A stretch of DNA of 64,000 nt from Rhizaria sp. SCN 62-66 (Eukaryota > Rhizaria, unplaced). The stretch is taken from assembly GCA_001724265.1 (NCBI GenBank), contig MEDY01000064.1, forward strand, positions 62,001 to 126,000. The letters run 5' to 3'. The translations under genes were made by a program, and so were the position numbers. Under the pieces are notes generated by a model. It ran no database searches. It was not told where the DNA came from and worked only from the letters and a program-made list of their open reading frames with translations. Positions 33,052 to 44,204 of this stretch are shown here, piece after piece (positions within the stretch are counted from its first letter, which is position 1; each line of letters begins with the position of its first letter).

Positions 33052-35157
33052 TTACTCGAGCACCTCGGAGAACTCTTCCTCGGTCGGCTTGCGCAGCCGG
33101 CGCGCGCCGCCCTTGCCGCCGGCAATGCCAACGGGCCCCGCGCCGGATACCACCGCGCCACCGCTGCCGTTGCCCGCACTGCGGCCGCCGCCGCTGCCGT
33201 TGCCGCCGCCGTTGCTGTGGCGGTTGGGGGCGAACTGCGCCTCGGTGCTGCCCTCGCCCATGGCCGCCGTGGAGGCCAGCCCGCCCGTGGCCGCGCGCAG
33301 CATTGCGTCAGCGAGCTCCGCGCCCGACCAGCGCTGGTGCATCAGCGTAGAGACGCCGAGGCGTTGCTCCTGGCGCTGGACGAGGTTCACGTAAGCCAGC
33401 ATGTAGTCCTTGGCGTACGCGCGCGCGAAGTGCGTGGTGATGAGCGAGTTGGCGTGGAACCCGGCAAGCGTGATAAACTGCCATACAAACCCCGCGCGGC
33501 CAAGCTCGAGCTGGAAGTCCCGGATTTGACTGTCCGACAGTCCCGCGGCGTCCCAGTTGAACGACGGCGAGAGGTTGTATGCGAGCATCTTGCCGGGCCA
33601 GCGTGCGCGCACGGCCCGCGCGAAGGCCTGCGCCTCGGCCAGCACGGGCGACTTGGTCTCCATCCAGATCACGTCGCAATACGGCGCATAGGCCACCGCG
33701 CGTGCGATGCAGTAGTCGACGCCGCCGCGCACGCGGTAGTAGCCCTCTACGGACCGCGGCTTCTCGCAGCACCAGTATGGGTCGACGCCCAGCTGCTGCG
33801 CCAGCTCCCGCTGCGCCGCCAGCGACAGGCCCCGGTGGCGCGCGCCCCAGTCGGCCAGGCACTGCGCCTTGTTGGCAACCGCGGGCGACTCGGCGATGGC
33901 GCGCGCCACGGTCTCGGGGTAGGTCGCCAGCCCGGCCTTGCGCTCCCACTGCGCGCTCAGCTTCGCGCGGCGCGGCGCAGAGTCCTCACAGGCGGCACCG
34001 GCGGCCGCGGCGGACTCGGCAAGTTCGCGGAGCAGCGCGTTAAGCCCCTGCTGGTTGGGGTTGGTGCTGCCGAGGATGAAGGCCGCGTCGATATCGTCGA
34101 CGTTATTGTTGAGCAGGGTCGCCGCCTCGGCGTCGGTGCGGGCGACGATCACCGTCTGCGTCCGCATGATGTCGCACTGCAGCCGCGCCGCGGCCAAGCG
34201 CGTGATGTGCTCGCGGACGGGCACGAGGACCTTACCGGCGTTGTGTCCACATTTCTTGGTGCCGGCCTGCTGGTCCTCGATGTGGATGCCCGCGGCGCCC
34301 GCCTCGACCATGAGCTTCGTCAGCCGCATCACGCTCGACACGCCGCCGTGGCCTGCGTCCGCGTCGGCGATGATCGGCCGGTAGTAGTCCACAAAGGGCT
34401 CCTCGCTCTCACCCGTCGCGCGCGCCCACGACCGCGCCTCGCGCTGCTTGCGCGCGTGGAAGTCTTGCGCGCGGAACAGCTGGTCGACTTTTTTCGGAAC
34501 TGTGTCGTACGGGTAGTCCGCCAGATCGGGCCCGGGTTCGTTGATGGAGCTGGCCGTGGAGGAGCACTGCCAGCCGGAAACGTAAACGGTTGAAAGAGAG
34601 GGCGCCATCTGGATCACCTGCACGGGGTCGAGTGCGCCGAACGTGTGCGAGAACTGGCCTTGCGCGCTCAGCGTCGAGAGCAGCTCCCACAGCTTCACGG
34701 CGGGCGCGGCACCGTTGTACCCACCACCGGCGGCCAGAGATGTAAACGCCGCCGCAGTGCCGTTAACACCGCCACTGCTGCTGCTGCTGCTGCTGCGCGA
34801 GCTGCCGCCGGCGTCGTAGAGCGGGAGCGGGGAGGTGAGACGCGCGACGTCCTCGGCCGTGTAGGGCCGCTTGGTGTCGGCGAAGCGCGGCTGCGACATA
34901 AACGCAGCGGCGGAGGACACGGCAGCCGCAAACGCGGAGTCCTCCTCGGCGGCCGTGCTGGGAATAGATAGGCCCGCGGCGGCGGCGACGTTGAGCGAGG
35001 CACTGACGTGACGGCCGCCACTCTGGTCGCCACTGCTGTGCGAGTTGTGACTCAGCCCGCGCTCGAGGATGAGGCCCGGGTGCTTGGCGAGTGCCGAAAC
35101 GGGGCCAGCCGCGCCTGTGTGACCCAAGAGGGTGTTCAGACGCGAGTGAGGGTTCAT
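33052..35157 (-). CDS. ICL1: Isocitrate lyase
   Basis: A single-exon frame of 701 residues from the ATG at 35157 to TAA. It cleaves isocitrate to succinate and glyoxylate, the first step of the glyoxylate shunt. Landmarks: [64 protein letters not shown] with the catalytic Cys at residue 303, and [13 protein letters not shown]. It is of the larger eukaryotic type with a central insert ([14 protein letters not shown] onward). Extra length comes from a ~90-residue N-terminal extension, a Ser run near residue 120 and a Gly/Ser-rich tail. Residues 6-14 read RLNTLLGHT, one residue from the PTS2 consensus (R-L-x5-H-L/A), so peroxisomal import through Pex7 is plausible. It shares a 479-base spacer with malate synthase, its pathway partner. 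Confidence 0.97.
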   Translation of the reverse strand: MNPHSRLNTLLGHTGAAGPVSALAKHPGLILERGLSHNSHSSGDQSGGRHVSASLNVAAAAGLSIPSTAAEEDSAFAAAVSSAAAFMSQPRFADTKRPYTAEDVARLTSPLPLYDAGGSSRSSSSSSSGGVNGTAAAFTSLAAGGGYNGAAPAVKLWELLSTLSAQGQFSHTFGALDPVQVIQMAPSLSTVYVSGWQCSSTASSINEPGPDLADYPYDTVPKKVDQLFRAQDFHARKQREARSWARATGESEEPFVDYYRPIIADADAGHGGVSSVMRLTKLMVEAGAAGIHIEDQQAGTKKCGHNAGKVLVPVREHITRLAAARLQCDIMRTQTVIVARTDAEAATLLNNNVDDIDAAFILGSTNPNQQGLNALLRELAESAAAAGAACEDSAPRRAKLSAQWERKAGLATYPETVARAIAESPAVANKAQCLADWGARHRGLSLAAQRELAQQLGVDPYWCCEKPRSVEGYYRVRGGVDYCIARAVAYAPYCDVIWMETKSPVLAEAQAFARAVRARWPGKMLAYNLSPSFNWDAAGLSDSQIRDFQLELGRAGFVWQFITLAGFHANSLITTHFARAYAKDYMLAYVNLVQRQEQRLGVSTLMHQRWSGAELADAMLRAATGGLASTAAMGEGSTEAQFAPNRHSNGGGNGSGGGRSAGNGSGGAVVSGAGPVGIAGGKGGARRLRKPTEEEFSEVLE

Positions 35158-35636
35158 CGCGCGACTGTAATGATGTGTGGTGGCGAGGGCAAAGAGTCAG
35201 TGACGAAGTGAGTTGGACGATTAGGATGATGACAATGCAGCGATGAGAAAACATTATATAGGAGTATAAATACAAACACGTTGTTTTAGAAAACAGTGCA
35301 CATTGACTGCACGTAATGAACCTAGAGTTTACTTTGCTGCTTTCGAATACGTCCTGTCCAAAAGCTTTCAACGATCTAGGTCTCGTTGGGTCTTGCGAAA
35401 TGCACGGCAAAAAAACATGTCTTGTGCGAGGTCTAGAATCCGTCAACAGCAGTGTGTGCATTTTGCCACAATAATTAGAGTACAATCTAGTATTATACAT
35501 TCATTATGCATTGCATTTCCTTTGTGATGCTGATCATATCTTTCTTTTTGTGTGGCTCTGTCGCCGCGTCACTTCAACCTCCCACGACTTGCACTCGACT
35601 CTGACTTGCATCCTTCCTCGCAGACACATACGCTCA
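35158..35636. promoter_or_regulatory. Shared spacer between isocitrate lyase and malate synthase
   Basis: 479 AT-rich bases between the divergent starts of the two glyoxylate-cycle enzymes. A single bidirectional control region for induction on two-carbon sources is likely by inference. TTATATAGGAGTATAAAT near 35255-35272 offers TATA-like elements. No specific factor site is claimed. Confidence 0.5.
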
Positions 35637-38504
35637 ATGAGCGTATTCTCCGGCTCTGCTGCCATCCTTGGCGACATGCGTTCTGCTGAGCACAAGGAGA
35701 TCCTGTCTCCTGACGCCATCCAGGTACGAGACACCACTGCTCACACTCAATCTCTCCTCGACGATAATCTGCAACAATGTTTGAATTGAGTCTATACCAT
35801 CGCGAGACTGTGTCATGCACTTAAACTAGACTTGCATTTGTAAATATGTGGCTAGTTTATTACTACAATGCAACGTGCCGAGCAGTATCACATCTTCTAA
35901 GTTTCCTAATGCACTTGAACAAGCCTAGGACTTCGCTCACCTCTGGTCTTACCTCTTCTCTTCGCTTCACGTGCATGTCTTGTCTGCAGTTCCTCGGCGA
36001 GCTCCACGTGCTATTCAACGCCCGCCGCAAGGACCTTCTCGAGGCGCGTCTCCGCCGCCGTGCGCAGGGCTCCCTGTCACTGACGCCGCTCGCGTCCCCC
36101 GGTGCCGTTGCCGCGGCCGATGTGCACCACCTGTCGGCGCAGAGCAGTTTCAGCGCGAACCCGGCGATGCAGCTTAACTTCCTGCCCGAGACTGCGTCAG
36201 TGCGCAAAGACCCTTCTTGGCGCGTGGCTTCCATCCCGGCGGACCTGCAGGACCGCCACGTCGAGATCACGGGCCCCGTGGACCGCAAAATGGTGATCAA
36301 CGCTCTGAACAGCGGCGCGCAGGTGTTCATGGCCGACTTCGAAGACTCGCACGCGCCGACCTGGGAGGGCACTATTGCGGGGCAGTATAACCTCAAGTAC
36401 GCCGTCCGCGGCACTCTGTCACTGACTGTGCCTGCCTCTACTAACGCTGGCGCTGGCTCTGCGACTGCAGCCAAGGCGAAGACGTACGAGCTGAACAAGA
36501 CAGGCCGCCTGGCGACGCTGATGGTGCGCCCACGCGGTTGGCACTTGCATGAGAATCACGTTCTCTTCGACGGCGAGCCTGCGTCCGCGTCCCTGTGCGA
36601 CTTCGGCCTGTACTTTTACCACAACGCTGCCGCGCTCGTCGCCAAGGGCTCGGGGCCCTACTTCTACCTCCCCAAGATGGAGTCGTACCTCGAGGCGCGG
36701 CTGTGGAACGACGTCTTTGCGTACGCGCAGCAGCGGCTCGGCATCCCGTACGGGACCGTGCGCGCGACGTGTCTGATCGAGACGCTACCTGCGGTGGTGC
36801 AGATCGAGGAGATTTTGTACGAACTCCGCCACCACAGCGCCGGGCTCAACTGCGGCCGCTGGGACTACATCTTCAGCGCGATCAAGACGCTCGGCCGCAA
36901 CACCAACACGAGCAACAGCAGCGCCACCAGCCGCAGCAGCGGTGTGAATGCGAACGGAGTGAGTCTTGCAGAAGCGCAGGCCTTGGGCGCGTTCGTGCTG
37001 CCCGACCGGCAGGCCGTGACGATGACGGTGCCGTGGATGGCGGCGTACGTGCAGCAGTTGGTTGCGACCTGCCACCGCCGCGGCGCGCACGCCATGGGCG
37101 GGATGAGCGCGCAGATCCCCATCAAGGGCGACGACGCCGCCAACGCCGCCGCCATGGACCGCGTGCGCGCCGACAAGCTGCGCGAAGTGACCGCGGGCCA
37201 CGACGGCACGTGGGTCGCGCACCCGGCCCTGATTCCGGTCGCCAAGGAGGTGTTCAACCGGCACATGAAGACTGCTAACCAGATCCCCGAGGAGGCCCTC
37301 AGCGCGCGCAGTCGGGCTGAGGGTACTGCTCAGGACCACTACTACGGCGCCGCTCCTGTCGTGGCTTCGAAGCCGGGTGGTGCGATCTTCGTGCCTGATG
37401 GTTACTTCAACACTGGCAACACGAGCACGAACGCGAGTAATGTGAGTGGTTTTGTTAAGAGTTACCACGATGTGACTGCGACGTGCAGCGACGGCAACAA
37501 CCACAGCGCAAGTGCGCACAGTGCAAGCGCATACGACTTGTTTGCCGTTTCCACTTCTGCGCACGCATTGAGCAACAGCACGGGCAACGTCAACAACAAC
37601 TCGAATCTTGGAGCTGCTGGCATCTTCGGTGTCACCGGTCATCCTCACAGCACAAGTGGCCAGAGCACGTCCAGTCACGCCACCAACGCAGGTGGTGTTG
37701 CGTGCGCTGGCGTTTGGGGCGCTGGCTCTGCGGCCGCTGCTCACAGTCACCACGACCGCATCGGGTCCAATAACGTGATCGGCGTCGACTACAACAACAC
37801 CAACTCGGGTACGTGTGCACTTCAAGAACACTACTAGAGTTTTTTTCGATTAAAGCTTTATTTCTGTATTCTACTTGTCTTCGAAGTTTTGGTTAAATTG
37901 ATTTAATTTTGCATTCGTCTTCTTTTACGTCGCTCAGATGCGATCGCCACGCAGCTCTCGACGCCCAGCGGCGGCGACGTCACGCTGCCTGGTATCCGCA
38001 ACTCAGTCTCCGTTGCCGTACAGTACATGGAGGCCTTCCTGCGCGGCATCGGCTGCATCCCCGTCAATAACATGATGGAGGACGCCGCGACGGCCGAGAT
38101 CTGCCGCGTGCAGCTCTGGCAGTACCGCGCGCACGGCATCCGCACCGTCTGCGGGACCAAGGTCGACGCGGCGCTGCTCAAGAGCATTGTCGCGGAGCAC
38201 GAGACGGCGACGCGGACCGCGATGGGGGTTGAGAAGTACAACAAGTCAAAGTAAGTCACACGATCATTTCGGCCCATGCAATCATTTCGATAGCTCGCTC
38301 TTGTGTCTGGTATGTGTGTATGAACCGATCTTAACTCGAAACGATTTGTACCTTCTGTTTTCACTTTGGCACTTTTGTTTTTGTAGGTTTGCGCTTGCTC
38401 ACAGTCTCCTGCTGGATTCGCTGCTGAGTGTGGAACTTGACGACTTTATCACATCCAAGTGCTACCCATACATCTGCACTGTGGCTGTCCCTGCTAAGCT
38501 CTAA
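35637..38504 (+). CDS. MLS1: Malate synthase with PTS1 and a large insert, 4 exons
   Basis: Exons 35637..35723, 35990..37808, 37938..38250 and 38387..38504 give 778 residues. It condenses glyoxylate with acetyl-CoA to malate. Landmarks: [66 protein letters not shown], the family signature [14 protein letters not shown], and [19 protein letters not shown] with the catalytic acid in exon 3. The C-terminus AKL is a canonical PTS1, so the protein should enter peroxisomes. An insert of roughly 170 residues rich in Ser, Asn, His, Ala and Gly (about residues 465-635) sits just before intron 2, where most family members have only a short linker. Donors are GTACGA, GTACGT and GTAAGT. Stop TAA. Confidence 0.96.
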
Positions 38505-38722
38505 GTTTCATCGCAAACTTCCTGCGCGCGCCTGCTGCTTAGCACCAGCGAGTGCGACTTAAATTTGTAATATGTTCACGCGCACTATTTGAAACGGAAG
38601 ATCGGGGTTGATCACGTTTAATCGATTGTATTTTTTCGGACGAGAAAGATTTCCATGCAATACACTACTTGTATTTCTATTGTAACCGGTAACTAGACAA
38701 CATCACATTGCAGATTTTCCAA

Positions 38723-41700
38723 TCATTTTTTCCCTGCCGTCTCGCTCTCAAGCCGCCGGAAGAACCCCGCCAGTTTCCCGTGTACCTCTCCGTAACCAGC
38801 GCCGCGCACCATGTCCCTCGCGATCCACCCCGGCAGCAGCGCAGACACCGCTGGGCTCGAGTACCGGCTGTCGAGCAGCACGATCGCGGCGTAGTCGCGC
38901 GCGTGGCGCACGGCACGGCCAATCGATTGGTTCACAGAGCGCATGCAGAGGTTCTCGTAGTAACGCTCGCCAAGCGACTTGGGATTGGCGTTGCTCGCTG
39001 AGCTCGGATCGCTCGACAACTGGTGTTGCTGGTCCAAGCGACGCATTTTTTCCCGCAACTCGGGGTCATGACGATTCGGATACGGCATTCCAACCACAAC
39101 AACACACCTACACAGACATATTAAGACGAACAAAACGATTTTTTTGAAAAATGTTAGGTTCTTTGGTGCAAAAACGTAACTTGCATGAGAAGACAATATA
39201 AACAGTTTGTGGGACATACCGTGCTAACTCATCAGAGAAGTTGATGCCTTCACTCATCTTACCACCCATTACGCAAAAGAGCATGGCACCCGTCTGGGAT
39301 TGTGGCGGCGCGTCGACCTGCGTCTTCGATTGCAACTGGCGAGCTGCGACTGAGTATGCGTCGAATAGTGCTGCAAGGTCACTTGAGTCACGAGGCTCAC
39401 GGAAGATCTGAGATTCGCAAAATAGATAATGGGATCAAAAGTACATGAGAAATAATCGCAATTGGTACTATGTGATTATAAAGTGTTATGAAAAGGCAAA
39501 CCTACCTTCTTTTTGCGCTCAACCGTATCCCACATCGATACACCATCAGTAGCACCTGCACCCGCACCAGCTGGCACCATACTGCTGCTGACAGTGTTGT
39601 TGATTTGTGCCACAGCCGCACCGGTCGCCGTGTGCGTCTTGAGGTACTTCACCGCCTGCTGCTCAAACGCGTACGACGGGAAGAACACGACAACGCCGTG
39701 TGGCACCACACGCGTCAGATTCGCCAGTGTGGCCCCCAGCTCGCGCAGCAGTACAGGATCCCCGCGCTTGGCAAACGAGAACGACAGCGGCGTATGTGTA
39801 GCGGCATGCAGCGGGCCGCGCGAGAGGGCGGCAACAAGGACGCGGTCCGGCGCAATCACGTGACCGCACGCAAACGAGGTGATACGCTTGGGCGGAAGAG
39901 TTGCTTCGCGAGGCGTGGCAACACTCGTTGCAGCTGATAAGCTCGTTGGCGTTGCAGCGTTAGTGGTGCCCTCAGCAGCACTCGTTGTCTCGGACGCAGC
40001 CACTGGTGCTGATGGCTGAGTGTCGCCCCGCAACTGTTGTTCCAACAGTGCAAACGGTTGCATTGTGCCACCCGCAAGTACGATTGCGCGCGCCTGTGAC
40101 GCGACAGTCTCAAACGCAGGCCCCGCATTGAGCGCCACAAGCCGCGCAGACCACAAGGCTTTAGGGTTCGCCCGCGCAGTCGCTGGTGCAGGCGAACTTG
40201 CACTGTTCACGCCAGTCGTCACAGAAACAGTGGGTAGTGGCGTTCGGCGCAGCAAAATGCGTCCGTCGCTGTCTGGGCTGCGGAGGGAGCGAATGAGGTC
40301 AACTGTGGCTCGCGCCGCCGTGATCTGGAAAAGGCGCGCTGCTGCGGGCGTGTTGACTGAAAATAAACGATGAAGAGATGGTAATTAGACAAGAAATAAA
40401 TAAGCGATGTACGACTTATAAAACAAATTTGGATGGAAATGAAATCATAAGAATTTGAAAATGAACGCACCTTCTGGTGCTACCCAGGCCAATACATCGT
40501 CTTTTTCCTCGACAGTATTCGTAACAGCGTTGTTGTTGTTGGCATCTGGCTCCTGCTTCGTGAGAAACAAACCACGCGACTTGCCCGGCTCTGTCGGATC
40601 GCAAGGCTTCTTGGTGCTAATGCGATTGGCCAGCCCTGTTGCTGCCACGACGTCGCTCGGTAGCGCCTTCAAAGTTGCAGCGTTGATGCGAGCAACAACA
40701 CTGTCTTCGTCATCGAGCGCGCGACAGCTGCGAACATTGCTGTCGGTGGCAAGACGCGCACGCTTTGATGCGGGACCAGCGCTTCCAGTCTCATTGATAG
40801 TATCTTTTGCAGAAGGGAGTCCAAACCATGACGCATCGTCGGTAGGAGCACTTTGCGTACTCGCAGTCGTATTGATGATGCAACGAGTGGAGTCAATGTG
40901 CTCGATAAAACCGATCAATTTCCGCATTAACATCGATTTGTCGACCCAAGCACATAACGTGAACAGGTTGATGTTGTCGATGTTGGCAGCTACGCTCAGA
41001 ACATTGGGCCGGACAAGCAACGCTGTCTCATCTTCGTTGCTGCTGATACCCAACTCGGCATTAACATCTGTGCCCGCGCGCGTATCAGTGGTACTTAAAC
41101 TCACAGCAGGAGAACTCAAACCGCTTGCACTATCGTCTAAAGGCCTCCCATCCACTCCGCACCACTGGTCACTGGTCAAAAGATCAAACAATGCGCTCAC
41201 AACATTGACGAGCTGCGCAATGTACATGCGATTCTCCGCGCTCAGCCTCGAACTATAGCGCGCCTGATACGCCCTCAGCTGCCTGCGCGCGCAAAAGAGC
41301 TGCCCTGCGGTCGCGCCCGCGCTAGAGAGTGAGTGAATCGTCTCAACCAGATTGTGCGCCTCATCAACGACGATGACGTTGCCCTTAAGCGGGATCCCCA
41401 GCGCCTCGCGCGTGGGCCCGTGAAACAGCGCGGCGTAGGGCGCCAGCACCACGTCGGCCTCGGCCACGGCGTCACGCGACGCGTAATACCCGCACGCCTT
41501 GGCTGCAGTGCCCAGCGCGGTGATTTGCTCCAGGTCCATGACTTCGCTGGTAATAAGCTGGCGAAACGAGAACTGTGACTGCGGGCGCAAGTATGGGCAG
41601 CCACCTGTTTCGCGAGCCCCAGTTGCACTGTCACTAGCAGTTAAGTCACTCTCACCAAGGTCATCTTTAGTGATATTGCGGCTCTGAACGACGCCGTTTT

Positions 41701-43372
41701 GGGACGTGATTTTCGCAACCTTGTTTGGCTTTGACTGGCGGAGCTCGCTGCACTTGTCATTAATCGCTTCGGCCGAGCCAAGCGCCCTCACCGCAGGGTT
41801 CGTGCACAGCACAGCACGCGAGCCCAGCGACACGACCCGCAGATCCGTGTAAGGAGCCGTCGCCACGGCGGATCCAGGGGGAAACACACCATTAACGACT
41901 TTGCGCACTTCGCCAATCACCTGCGCAATCTGGCTGTGCGTGCGCGAGCAATAGATCAGCTTAGGCGTCATCGGTAGCAGCGACTCGGACGTCGCGCCGT
42001 CGCGCGTCAACGGCTTGTGTCCGCTGAGGTGGCCGAGACACTCCAGAACAGGCTTTAACAGCGCGCCAACGGTTGGGTATTGCATGATAACAGCGGATGA
42101 CAACGCGCCTACATTCGTTGTATCCCTGTCCTGGTCACTGTCACGGTCAGCGACGCAGTGGTTGCTCACAGGGCTCGGGTTGGTGATGCCAAGCGCCCGG
42201 TAAGCACTTTCGCGGCCTTCCTCTTGGGCCCGCTTGGTTTCCTCCGCATCGGTCTTGGCGCTGGCCGCCGCAGCGTCAGCCTCAGCAACGGCCTTGACCG
42301 CAGCCGCGACTGTGGTGATGATAGCGAGCGCAGCGTCGGTGTCGTCTGCGCCCGTGACCGTGCGCAAGAGCCACAGGTTTAGCCCCGCGTGCGTCGCGGC
42401 CGCGGCAGAAACAAACCCCGCGGCTGCGGTCATCGCGGCCGACGCGGCGGCGGATGCGGCGGCGGCGGCATCGGTGGCGGTGACCGCCGCTGCAGCGGCG
42501 GAGACCGATGCCATTGCCGCCGCCGTCGCCGATGAAAGCGGCGAATTCAGAGAAAGACCAAGAGCGCTGGCCAGCGACCCCATCGAGGAGCCTGCACCTT
42601 GAGAGTCCTCGGACATCGCAGTGTCTGCAAGAAGATACGCCGCGTCGCTGATTGCGCTCTCTACCGCAATCGCAGGCGCACCACTCGCTGCGTTTTGCCG
42701 ACCCTTGTTAATATTGTTCTTGCTGTTGCCGAAGCTGGTGTTCAGTCGGTACGAGGACCCCTCCGTGCGCAGGTCGTCCGCAATCTGCGCGAGTGTCCCG
42801 TGCCCGCCCGCGGAGCTCGCGCCGGCACAGTCGGCCACGAGGGGCGCACGCGTGTTGCGAGCGGCGACGAGCTGCTGCCGCACATTGCTGCCCAGGCGTT
42901 GCAGCGCACGACGCACCAGTGCGAGCAAGTGCAGGCGCTGGGCGCGGGTCTCTGCCTCCTGGTCCGCGACGGACTCGAAGAGCCAGTCGGGGATATCGCT
43001 GTCAGTAGATGATGATGATAATGAGGATGTGTGGGTCGAGGAGTCAGCACCATGAGTGCTTCCGGGCTATTGTAATACTGGGTCTATAGCGTTGCCATAC
43101 GCGTAGGCAGGAAAACGATGGAAAATCCAGTGCAGCGCTGCGCAGAGGATGGAGAGAGACTTGCCGGTGCCGGTGGGCGACTCGACAATGCCCACTGTCC
43201 CCGAGTCGATTGCGGTGTAGATCGCACGCATCAGGCCCGTTTGGACATTGTAGGGTGTCGAGTACGCAAACGGGATTGCGGGTGTGTTTGACGCATCTGT
43301 AACTGTTTGCAGCGGGGGCGCCGCCGATGTTGGAACTGGCGGTCCGTTAAGGGCCGGGGCGACTCCAGACAT
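38723..43372 (-). CDS. DDX11: DDX11/CHL1-type Fe-S DNA helicase, 4 exons, one in-frame TAG
   Basis: Exons 43372..40471, 40356..39506, 39407..39220 and 39107..38723 give 1,441 codons. This XPD-like superfamily 2 helicase acts in sister-chromatid cohesion and replication. Motifs: Walker [12 protein letters not shown] (about residue 64), [19 protein letters not shown] (Ia), four Fe-S-type Cys (LCTNPAV, DKCSEL, GGCPYL, ACGYYA), [15 protein letters not shown] (DEAH), [28 protein letters not shown] and [14 protein letters not shown] (VI). The order and the PYPN block identify DDX11 rather than RTEL1, FANCJ or XPD. A TAG at 43067-43069 (codon 102) interrupts an otherwise continuous frame; beyond it [11 protein letters not shown] resembles the family's PDWV...F segment. 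A ~100-residue Ala-rich insert lies before motif Ia. Donors are GTGCGT, GTAGGT and GTATGT, all non-GTACGT. Stop TGA. Confidence 0.93.
43067..43069 (-). other. In-frame TAG inside DDX11
   Basis: Minus-strand context CCAGTATTACAATAG. Exon 1 on both sides is the same frame: 101 codons with Walker A upstream, 865 codons with Ia, Fe-S and DEAH motifs downstream. Exon 1 length (2,902 bases) and the later exons only fit if this frame is kept. Confidence 0.85.
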
Positions 43373-44204
43373 CGGAGATGTCTTGGCCTGACTTCAATGG
43401 GGACGACGCGAATAATGCTATGTGAGTCACAAACAACGTGTCCAAAAATATAATTACATTGTAGTTTTAAATGCACACTTTCGGGCTCTAAAATAATACT
43501 CGCACTTGTATAGACGGATCATTTACTGATATATCGCATCGTAACGATCGCAGACAATGGCGCGAGATGGGTCAACGATTATTTCATGTAAGCGAAGTGG
43601 GTGATTTTAGGATACCCCGACTTCAGGTTTGCAGCTCTTAACGCAAAAATAAAGGGACATATGCTAAATCTTAGTGTGTAAATTTAGCATGCACTATGAA
43701 TGTCTTCTGCATTTGTTCACATGATGTATCCTTCAAAATCAGCTACCCATACTGACTTTTATGAGGTTATGGTCGCACGGATATCATAGATGATACGTCA
43801 GATTAAAGTAGTGTGTTTATCTATTGATTGCAAATACGACAATTGCATCTTTAACTTGACAAGTGTCGGTTCCAATCTGTTCATTCGTAAGATGCAATTT
43901 TGCAGTGACACATCTGCGTTTGAATGGAGTTTATTGCATCAAGGACTCATATGATGTTGTTGCAACCACAGTATACACATCAATACCAGCATTCAATTAA
44001 CATGCATCGAAGTTGACCAAATTAATCCTTATTTGATCGAGATATCGGACAAAATGTGAACTTGACCAGCGACGGCCCACGCACCGAGTAATCCTTTTAG
44101 TCTGCTTCTAAAATTTTGCCAGCAATGCGGTCCGATCCGGTTAGTGACCTCTTGGCGTTGATCGTGAAATCTCCGCCTCCATTTGTTGTGTACAACTACG
44201 AACA
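43373..44204. other. Divergent spacer between DDX11 and ornithine aminotransferase
   Basis: 832 AT-rich bases, presumed promoters of both genes. No coding frame or RNA gene recognised. Confidence 0.35.

Noticed and set aside
37809-37837. Malate synthase ending at LQEHY with a TAG
   Set aside because: This reads into intron 2, which has a GTACGT donor; the catalytic block and PTS1 lie in the following exons.
33052-38504. Bifunctional isocitrate lyase-malate synthase fusion
   Set aside because: The two genes are on opposite strands and separated by 479 bases.
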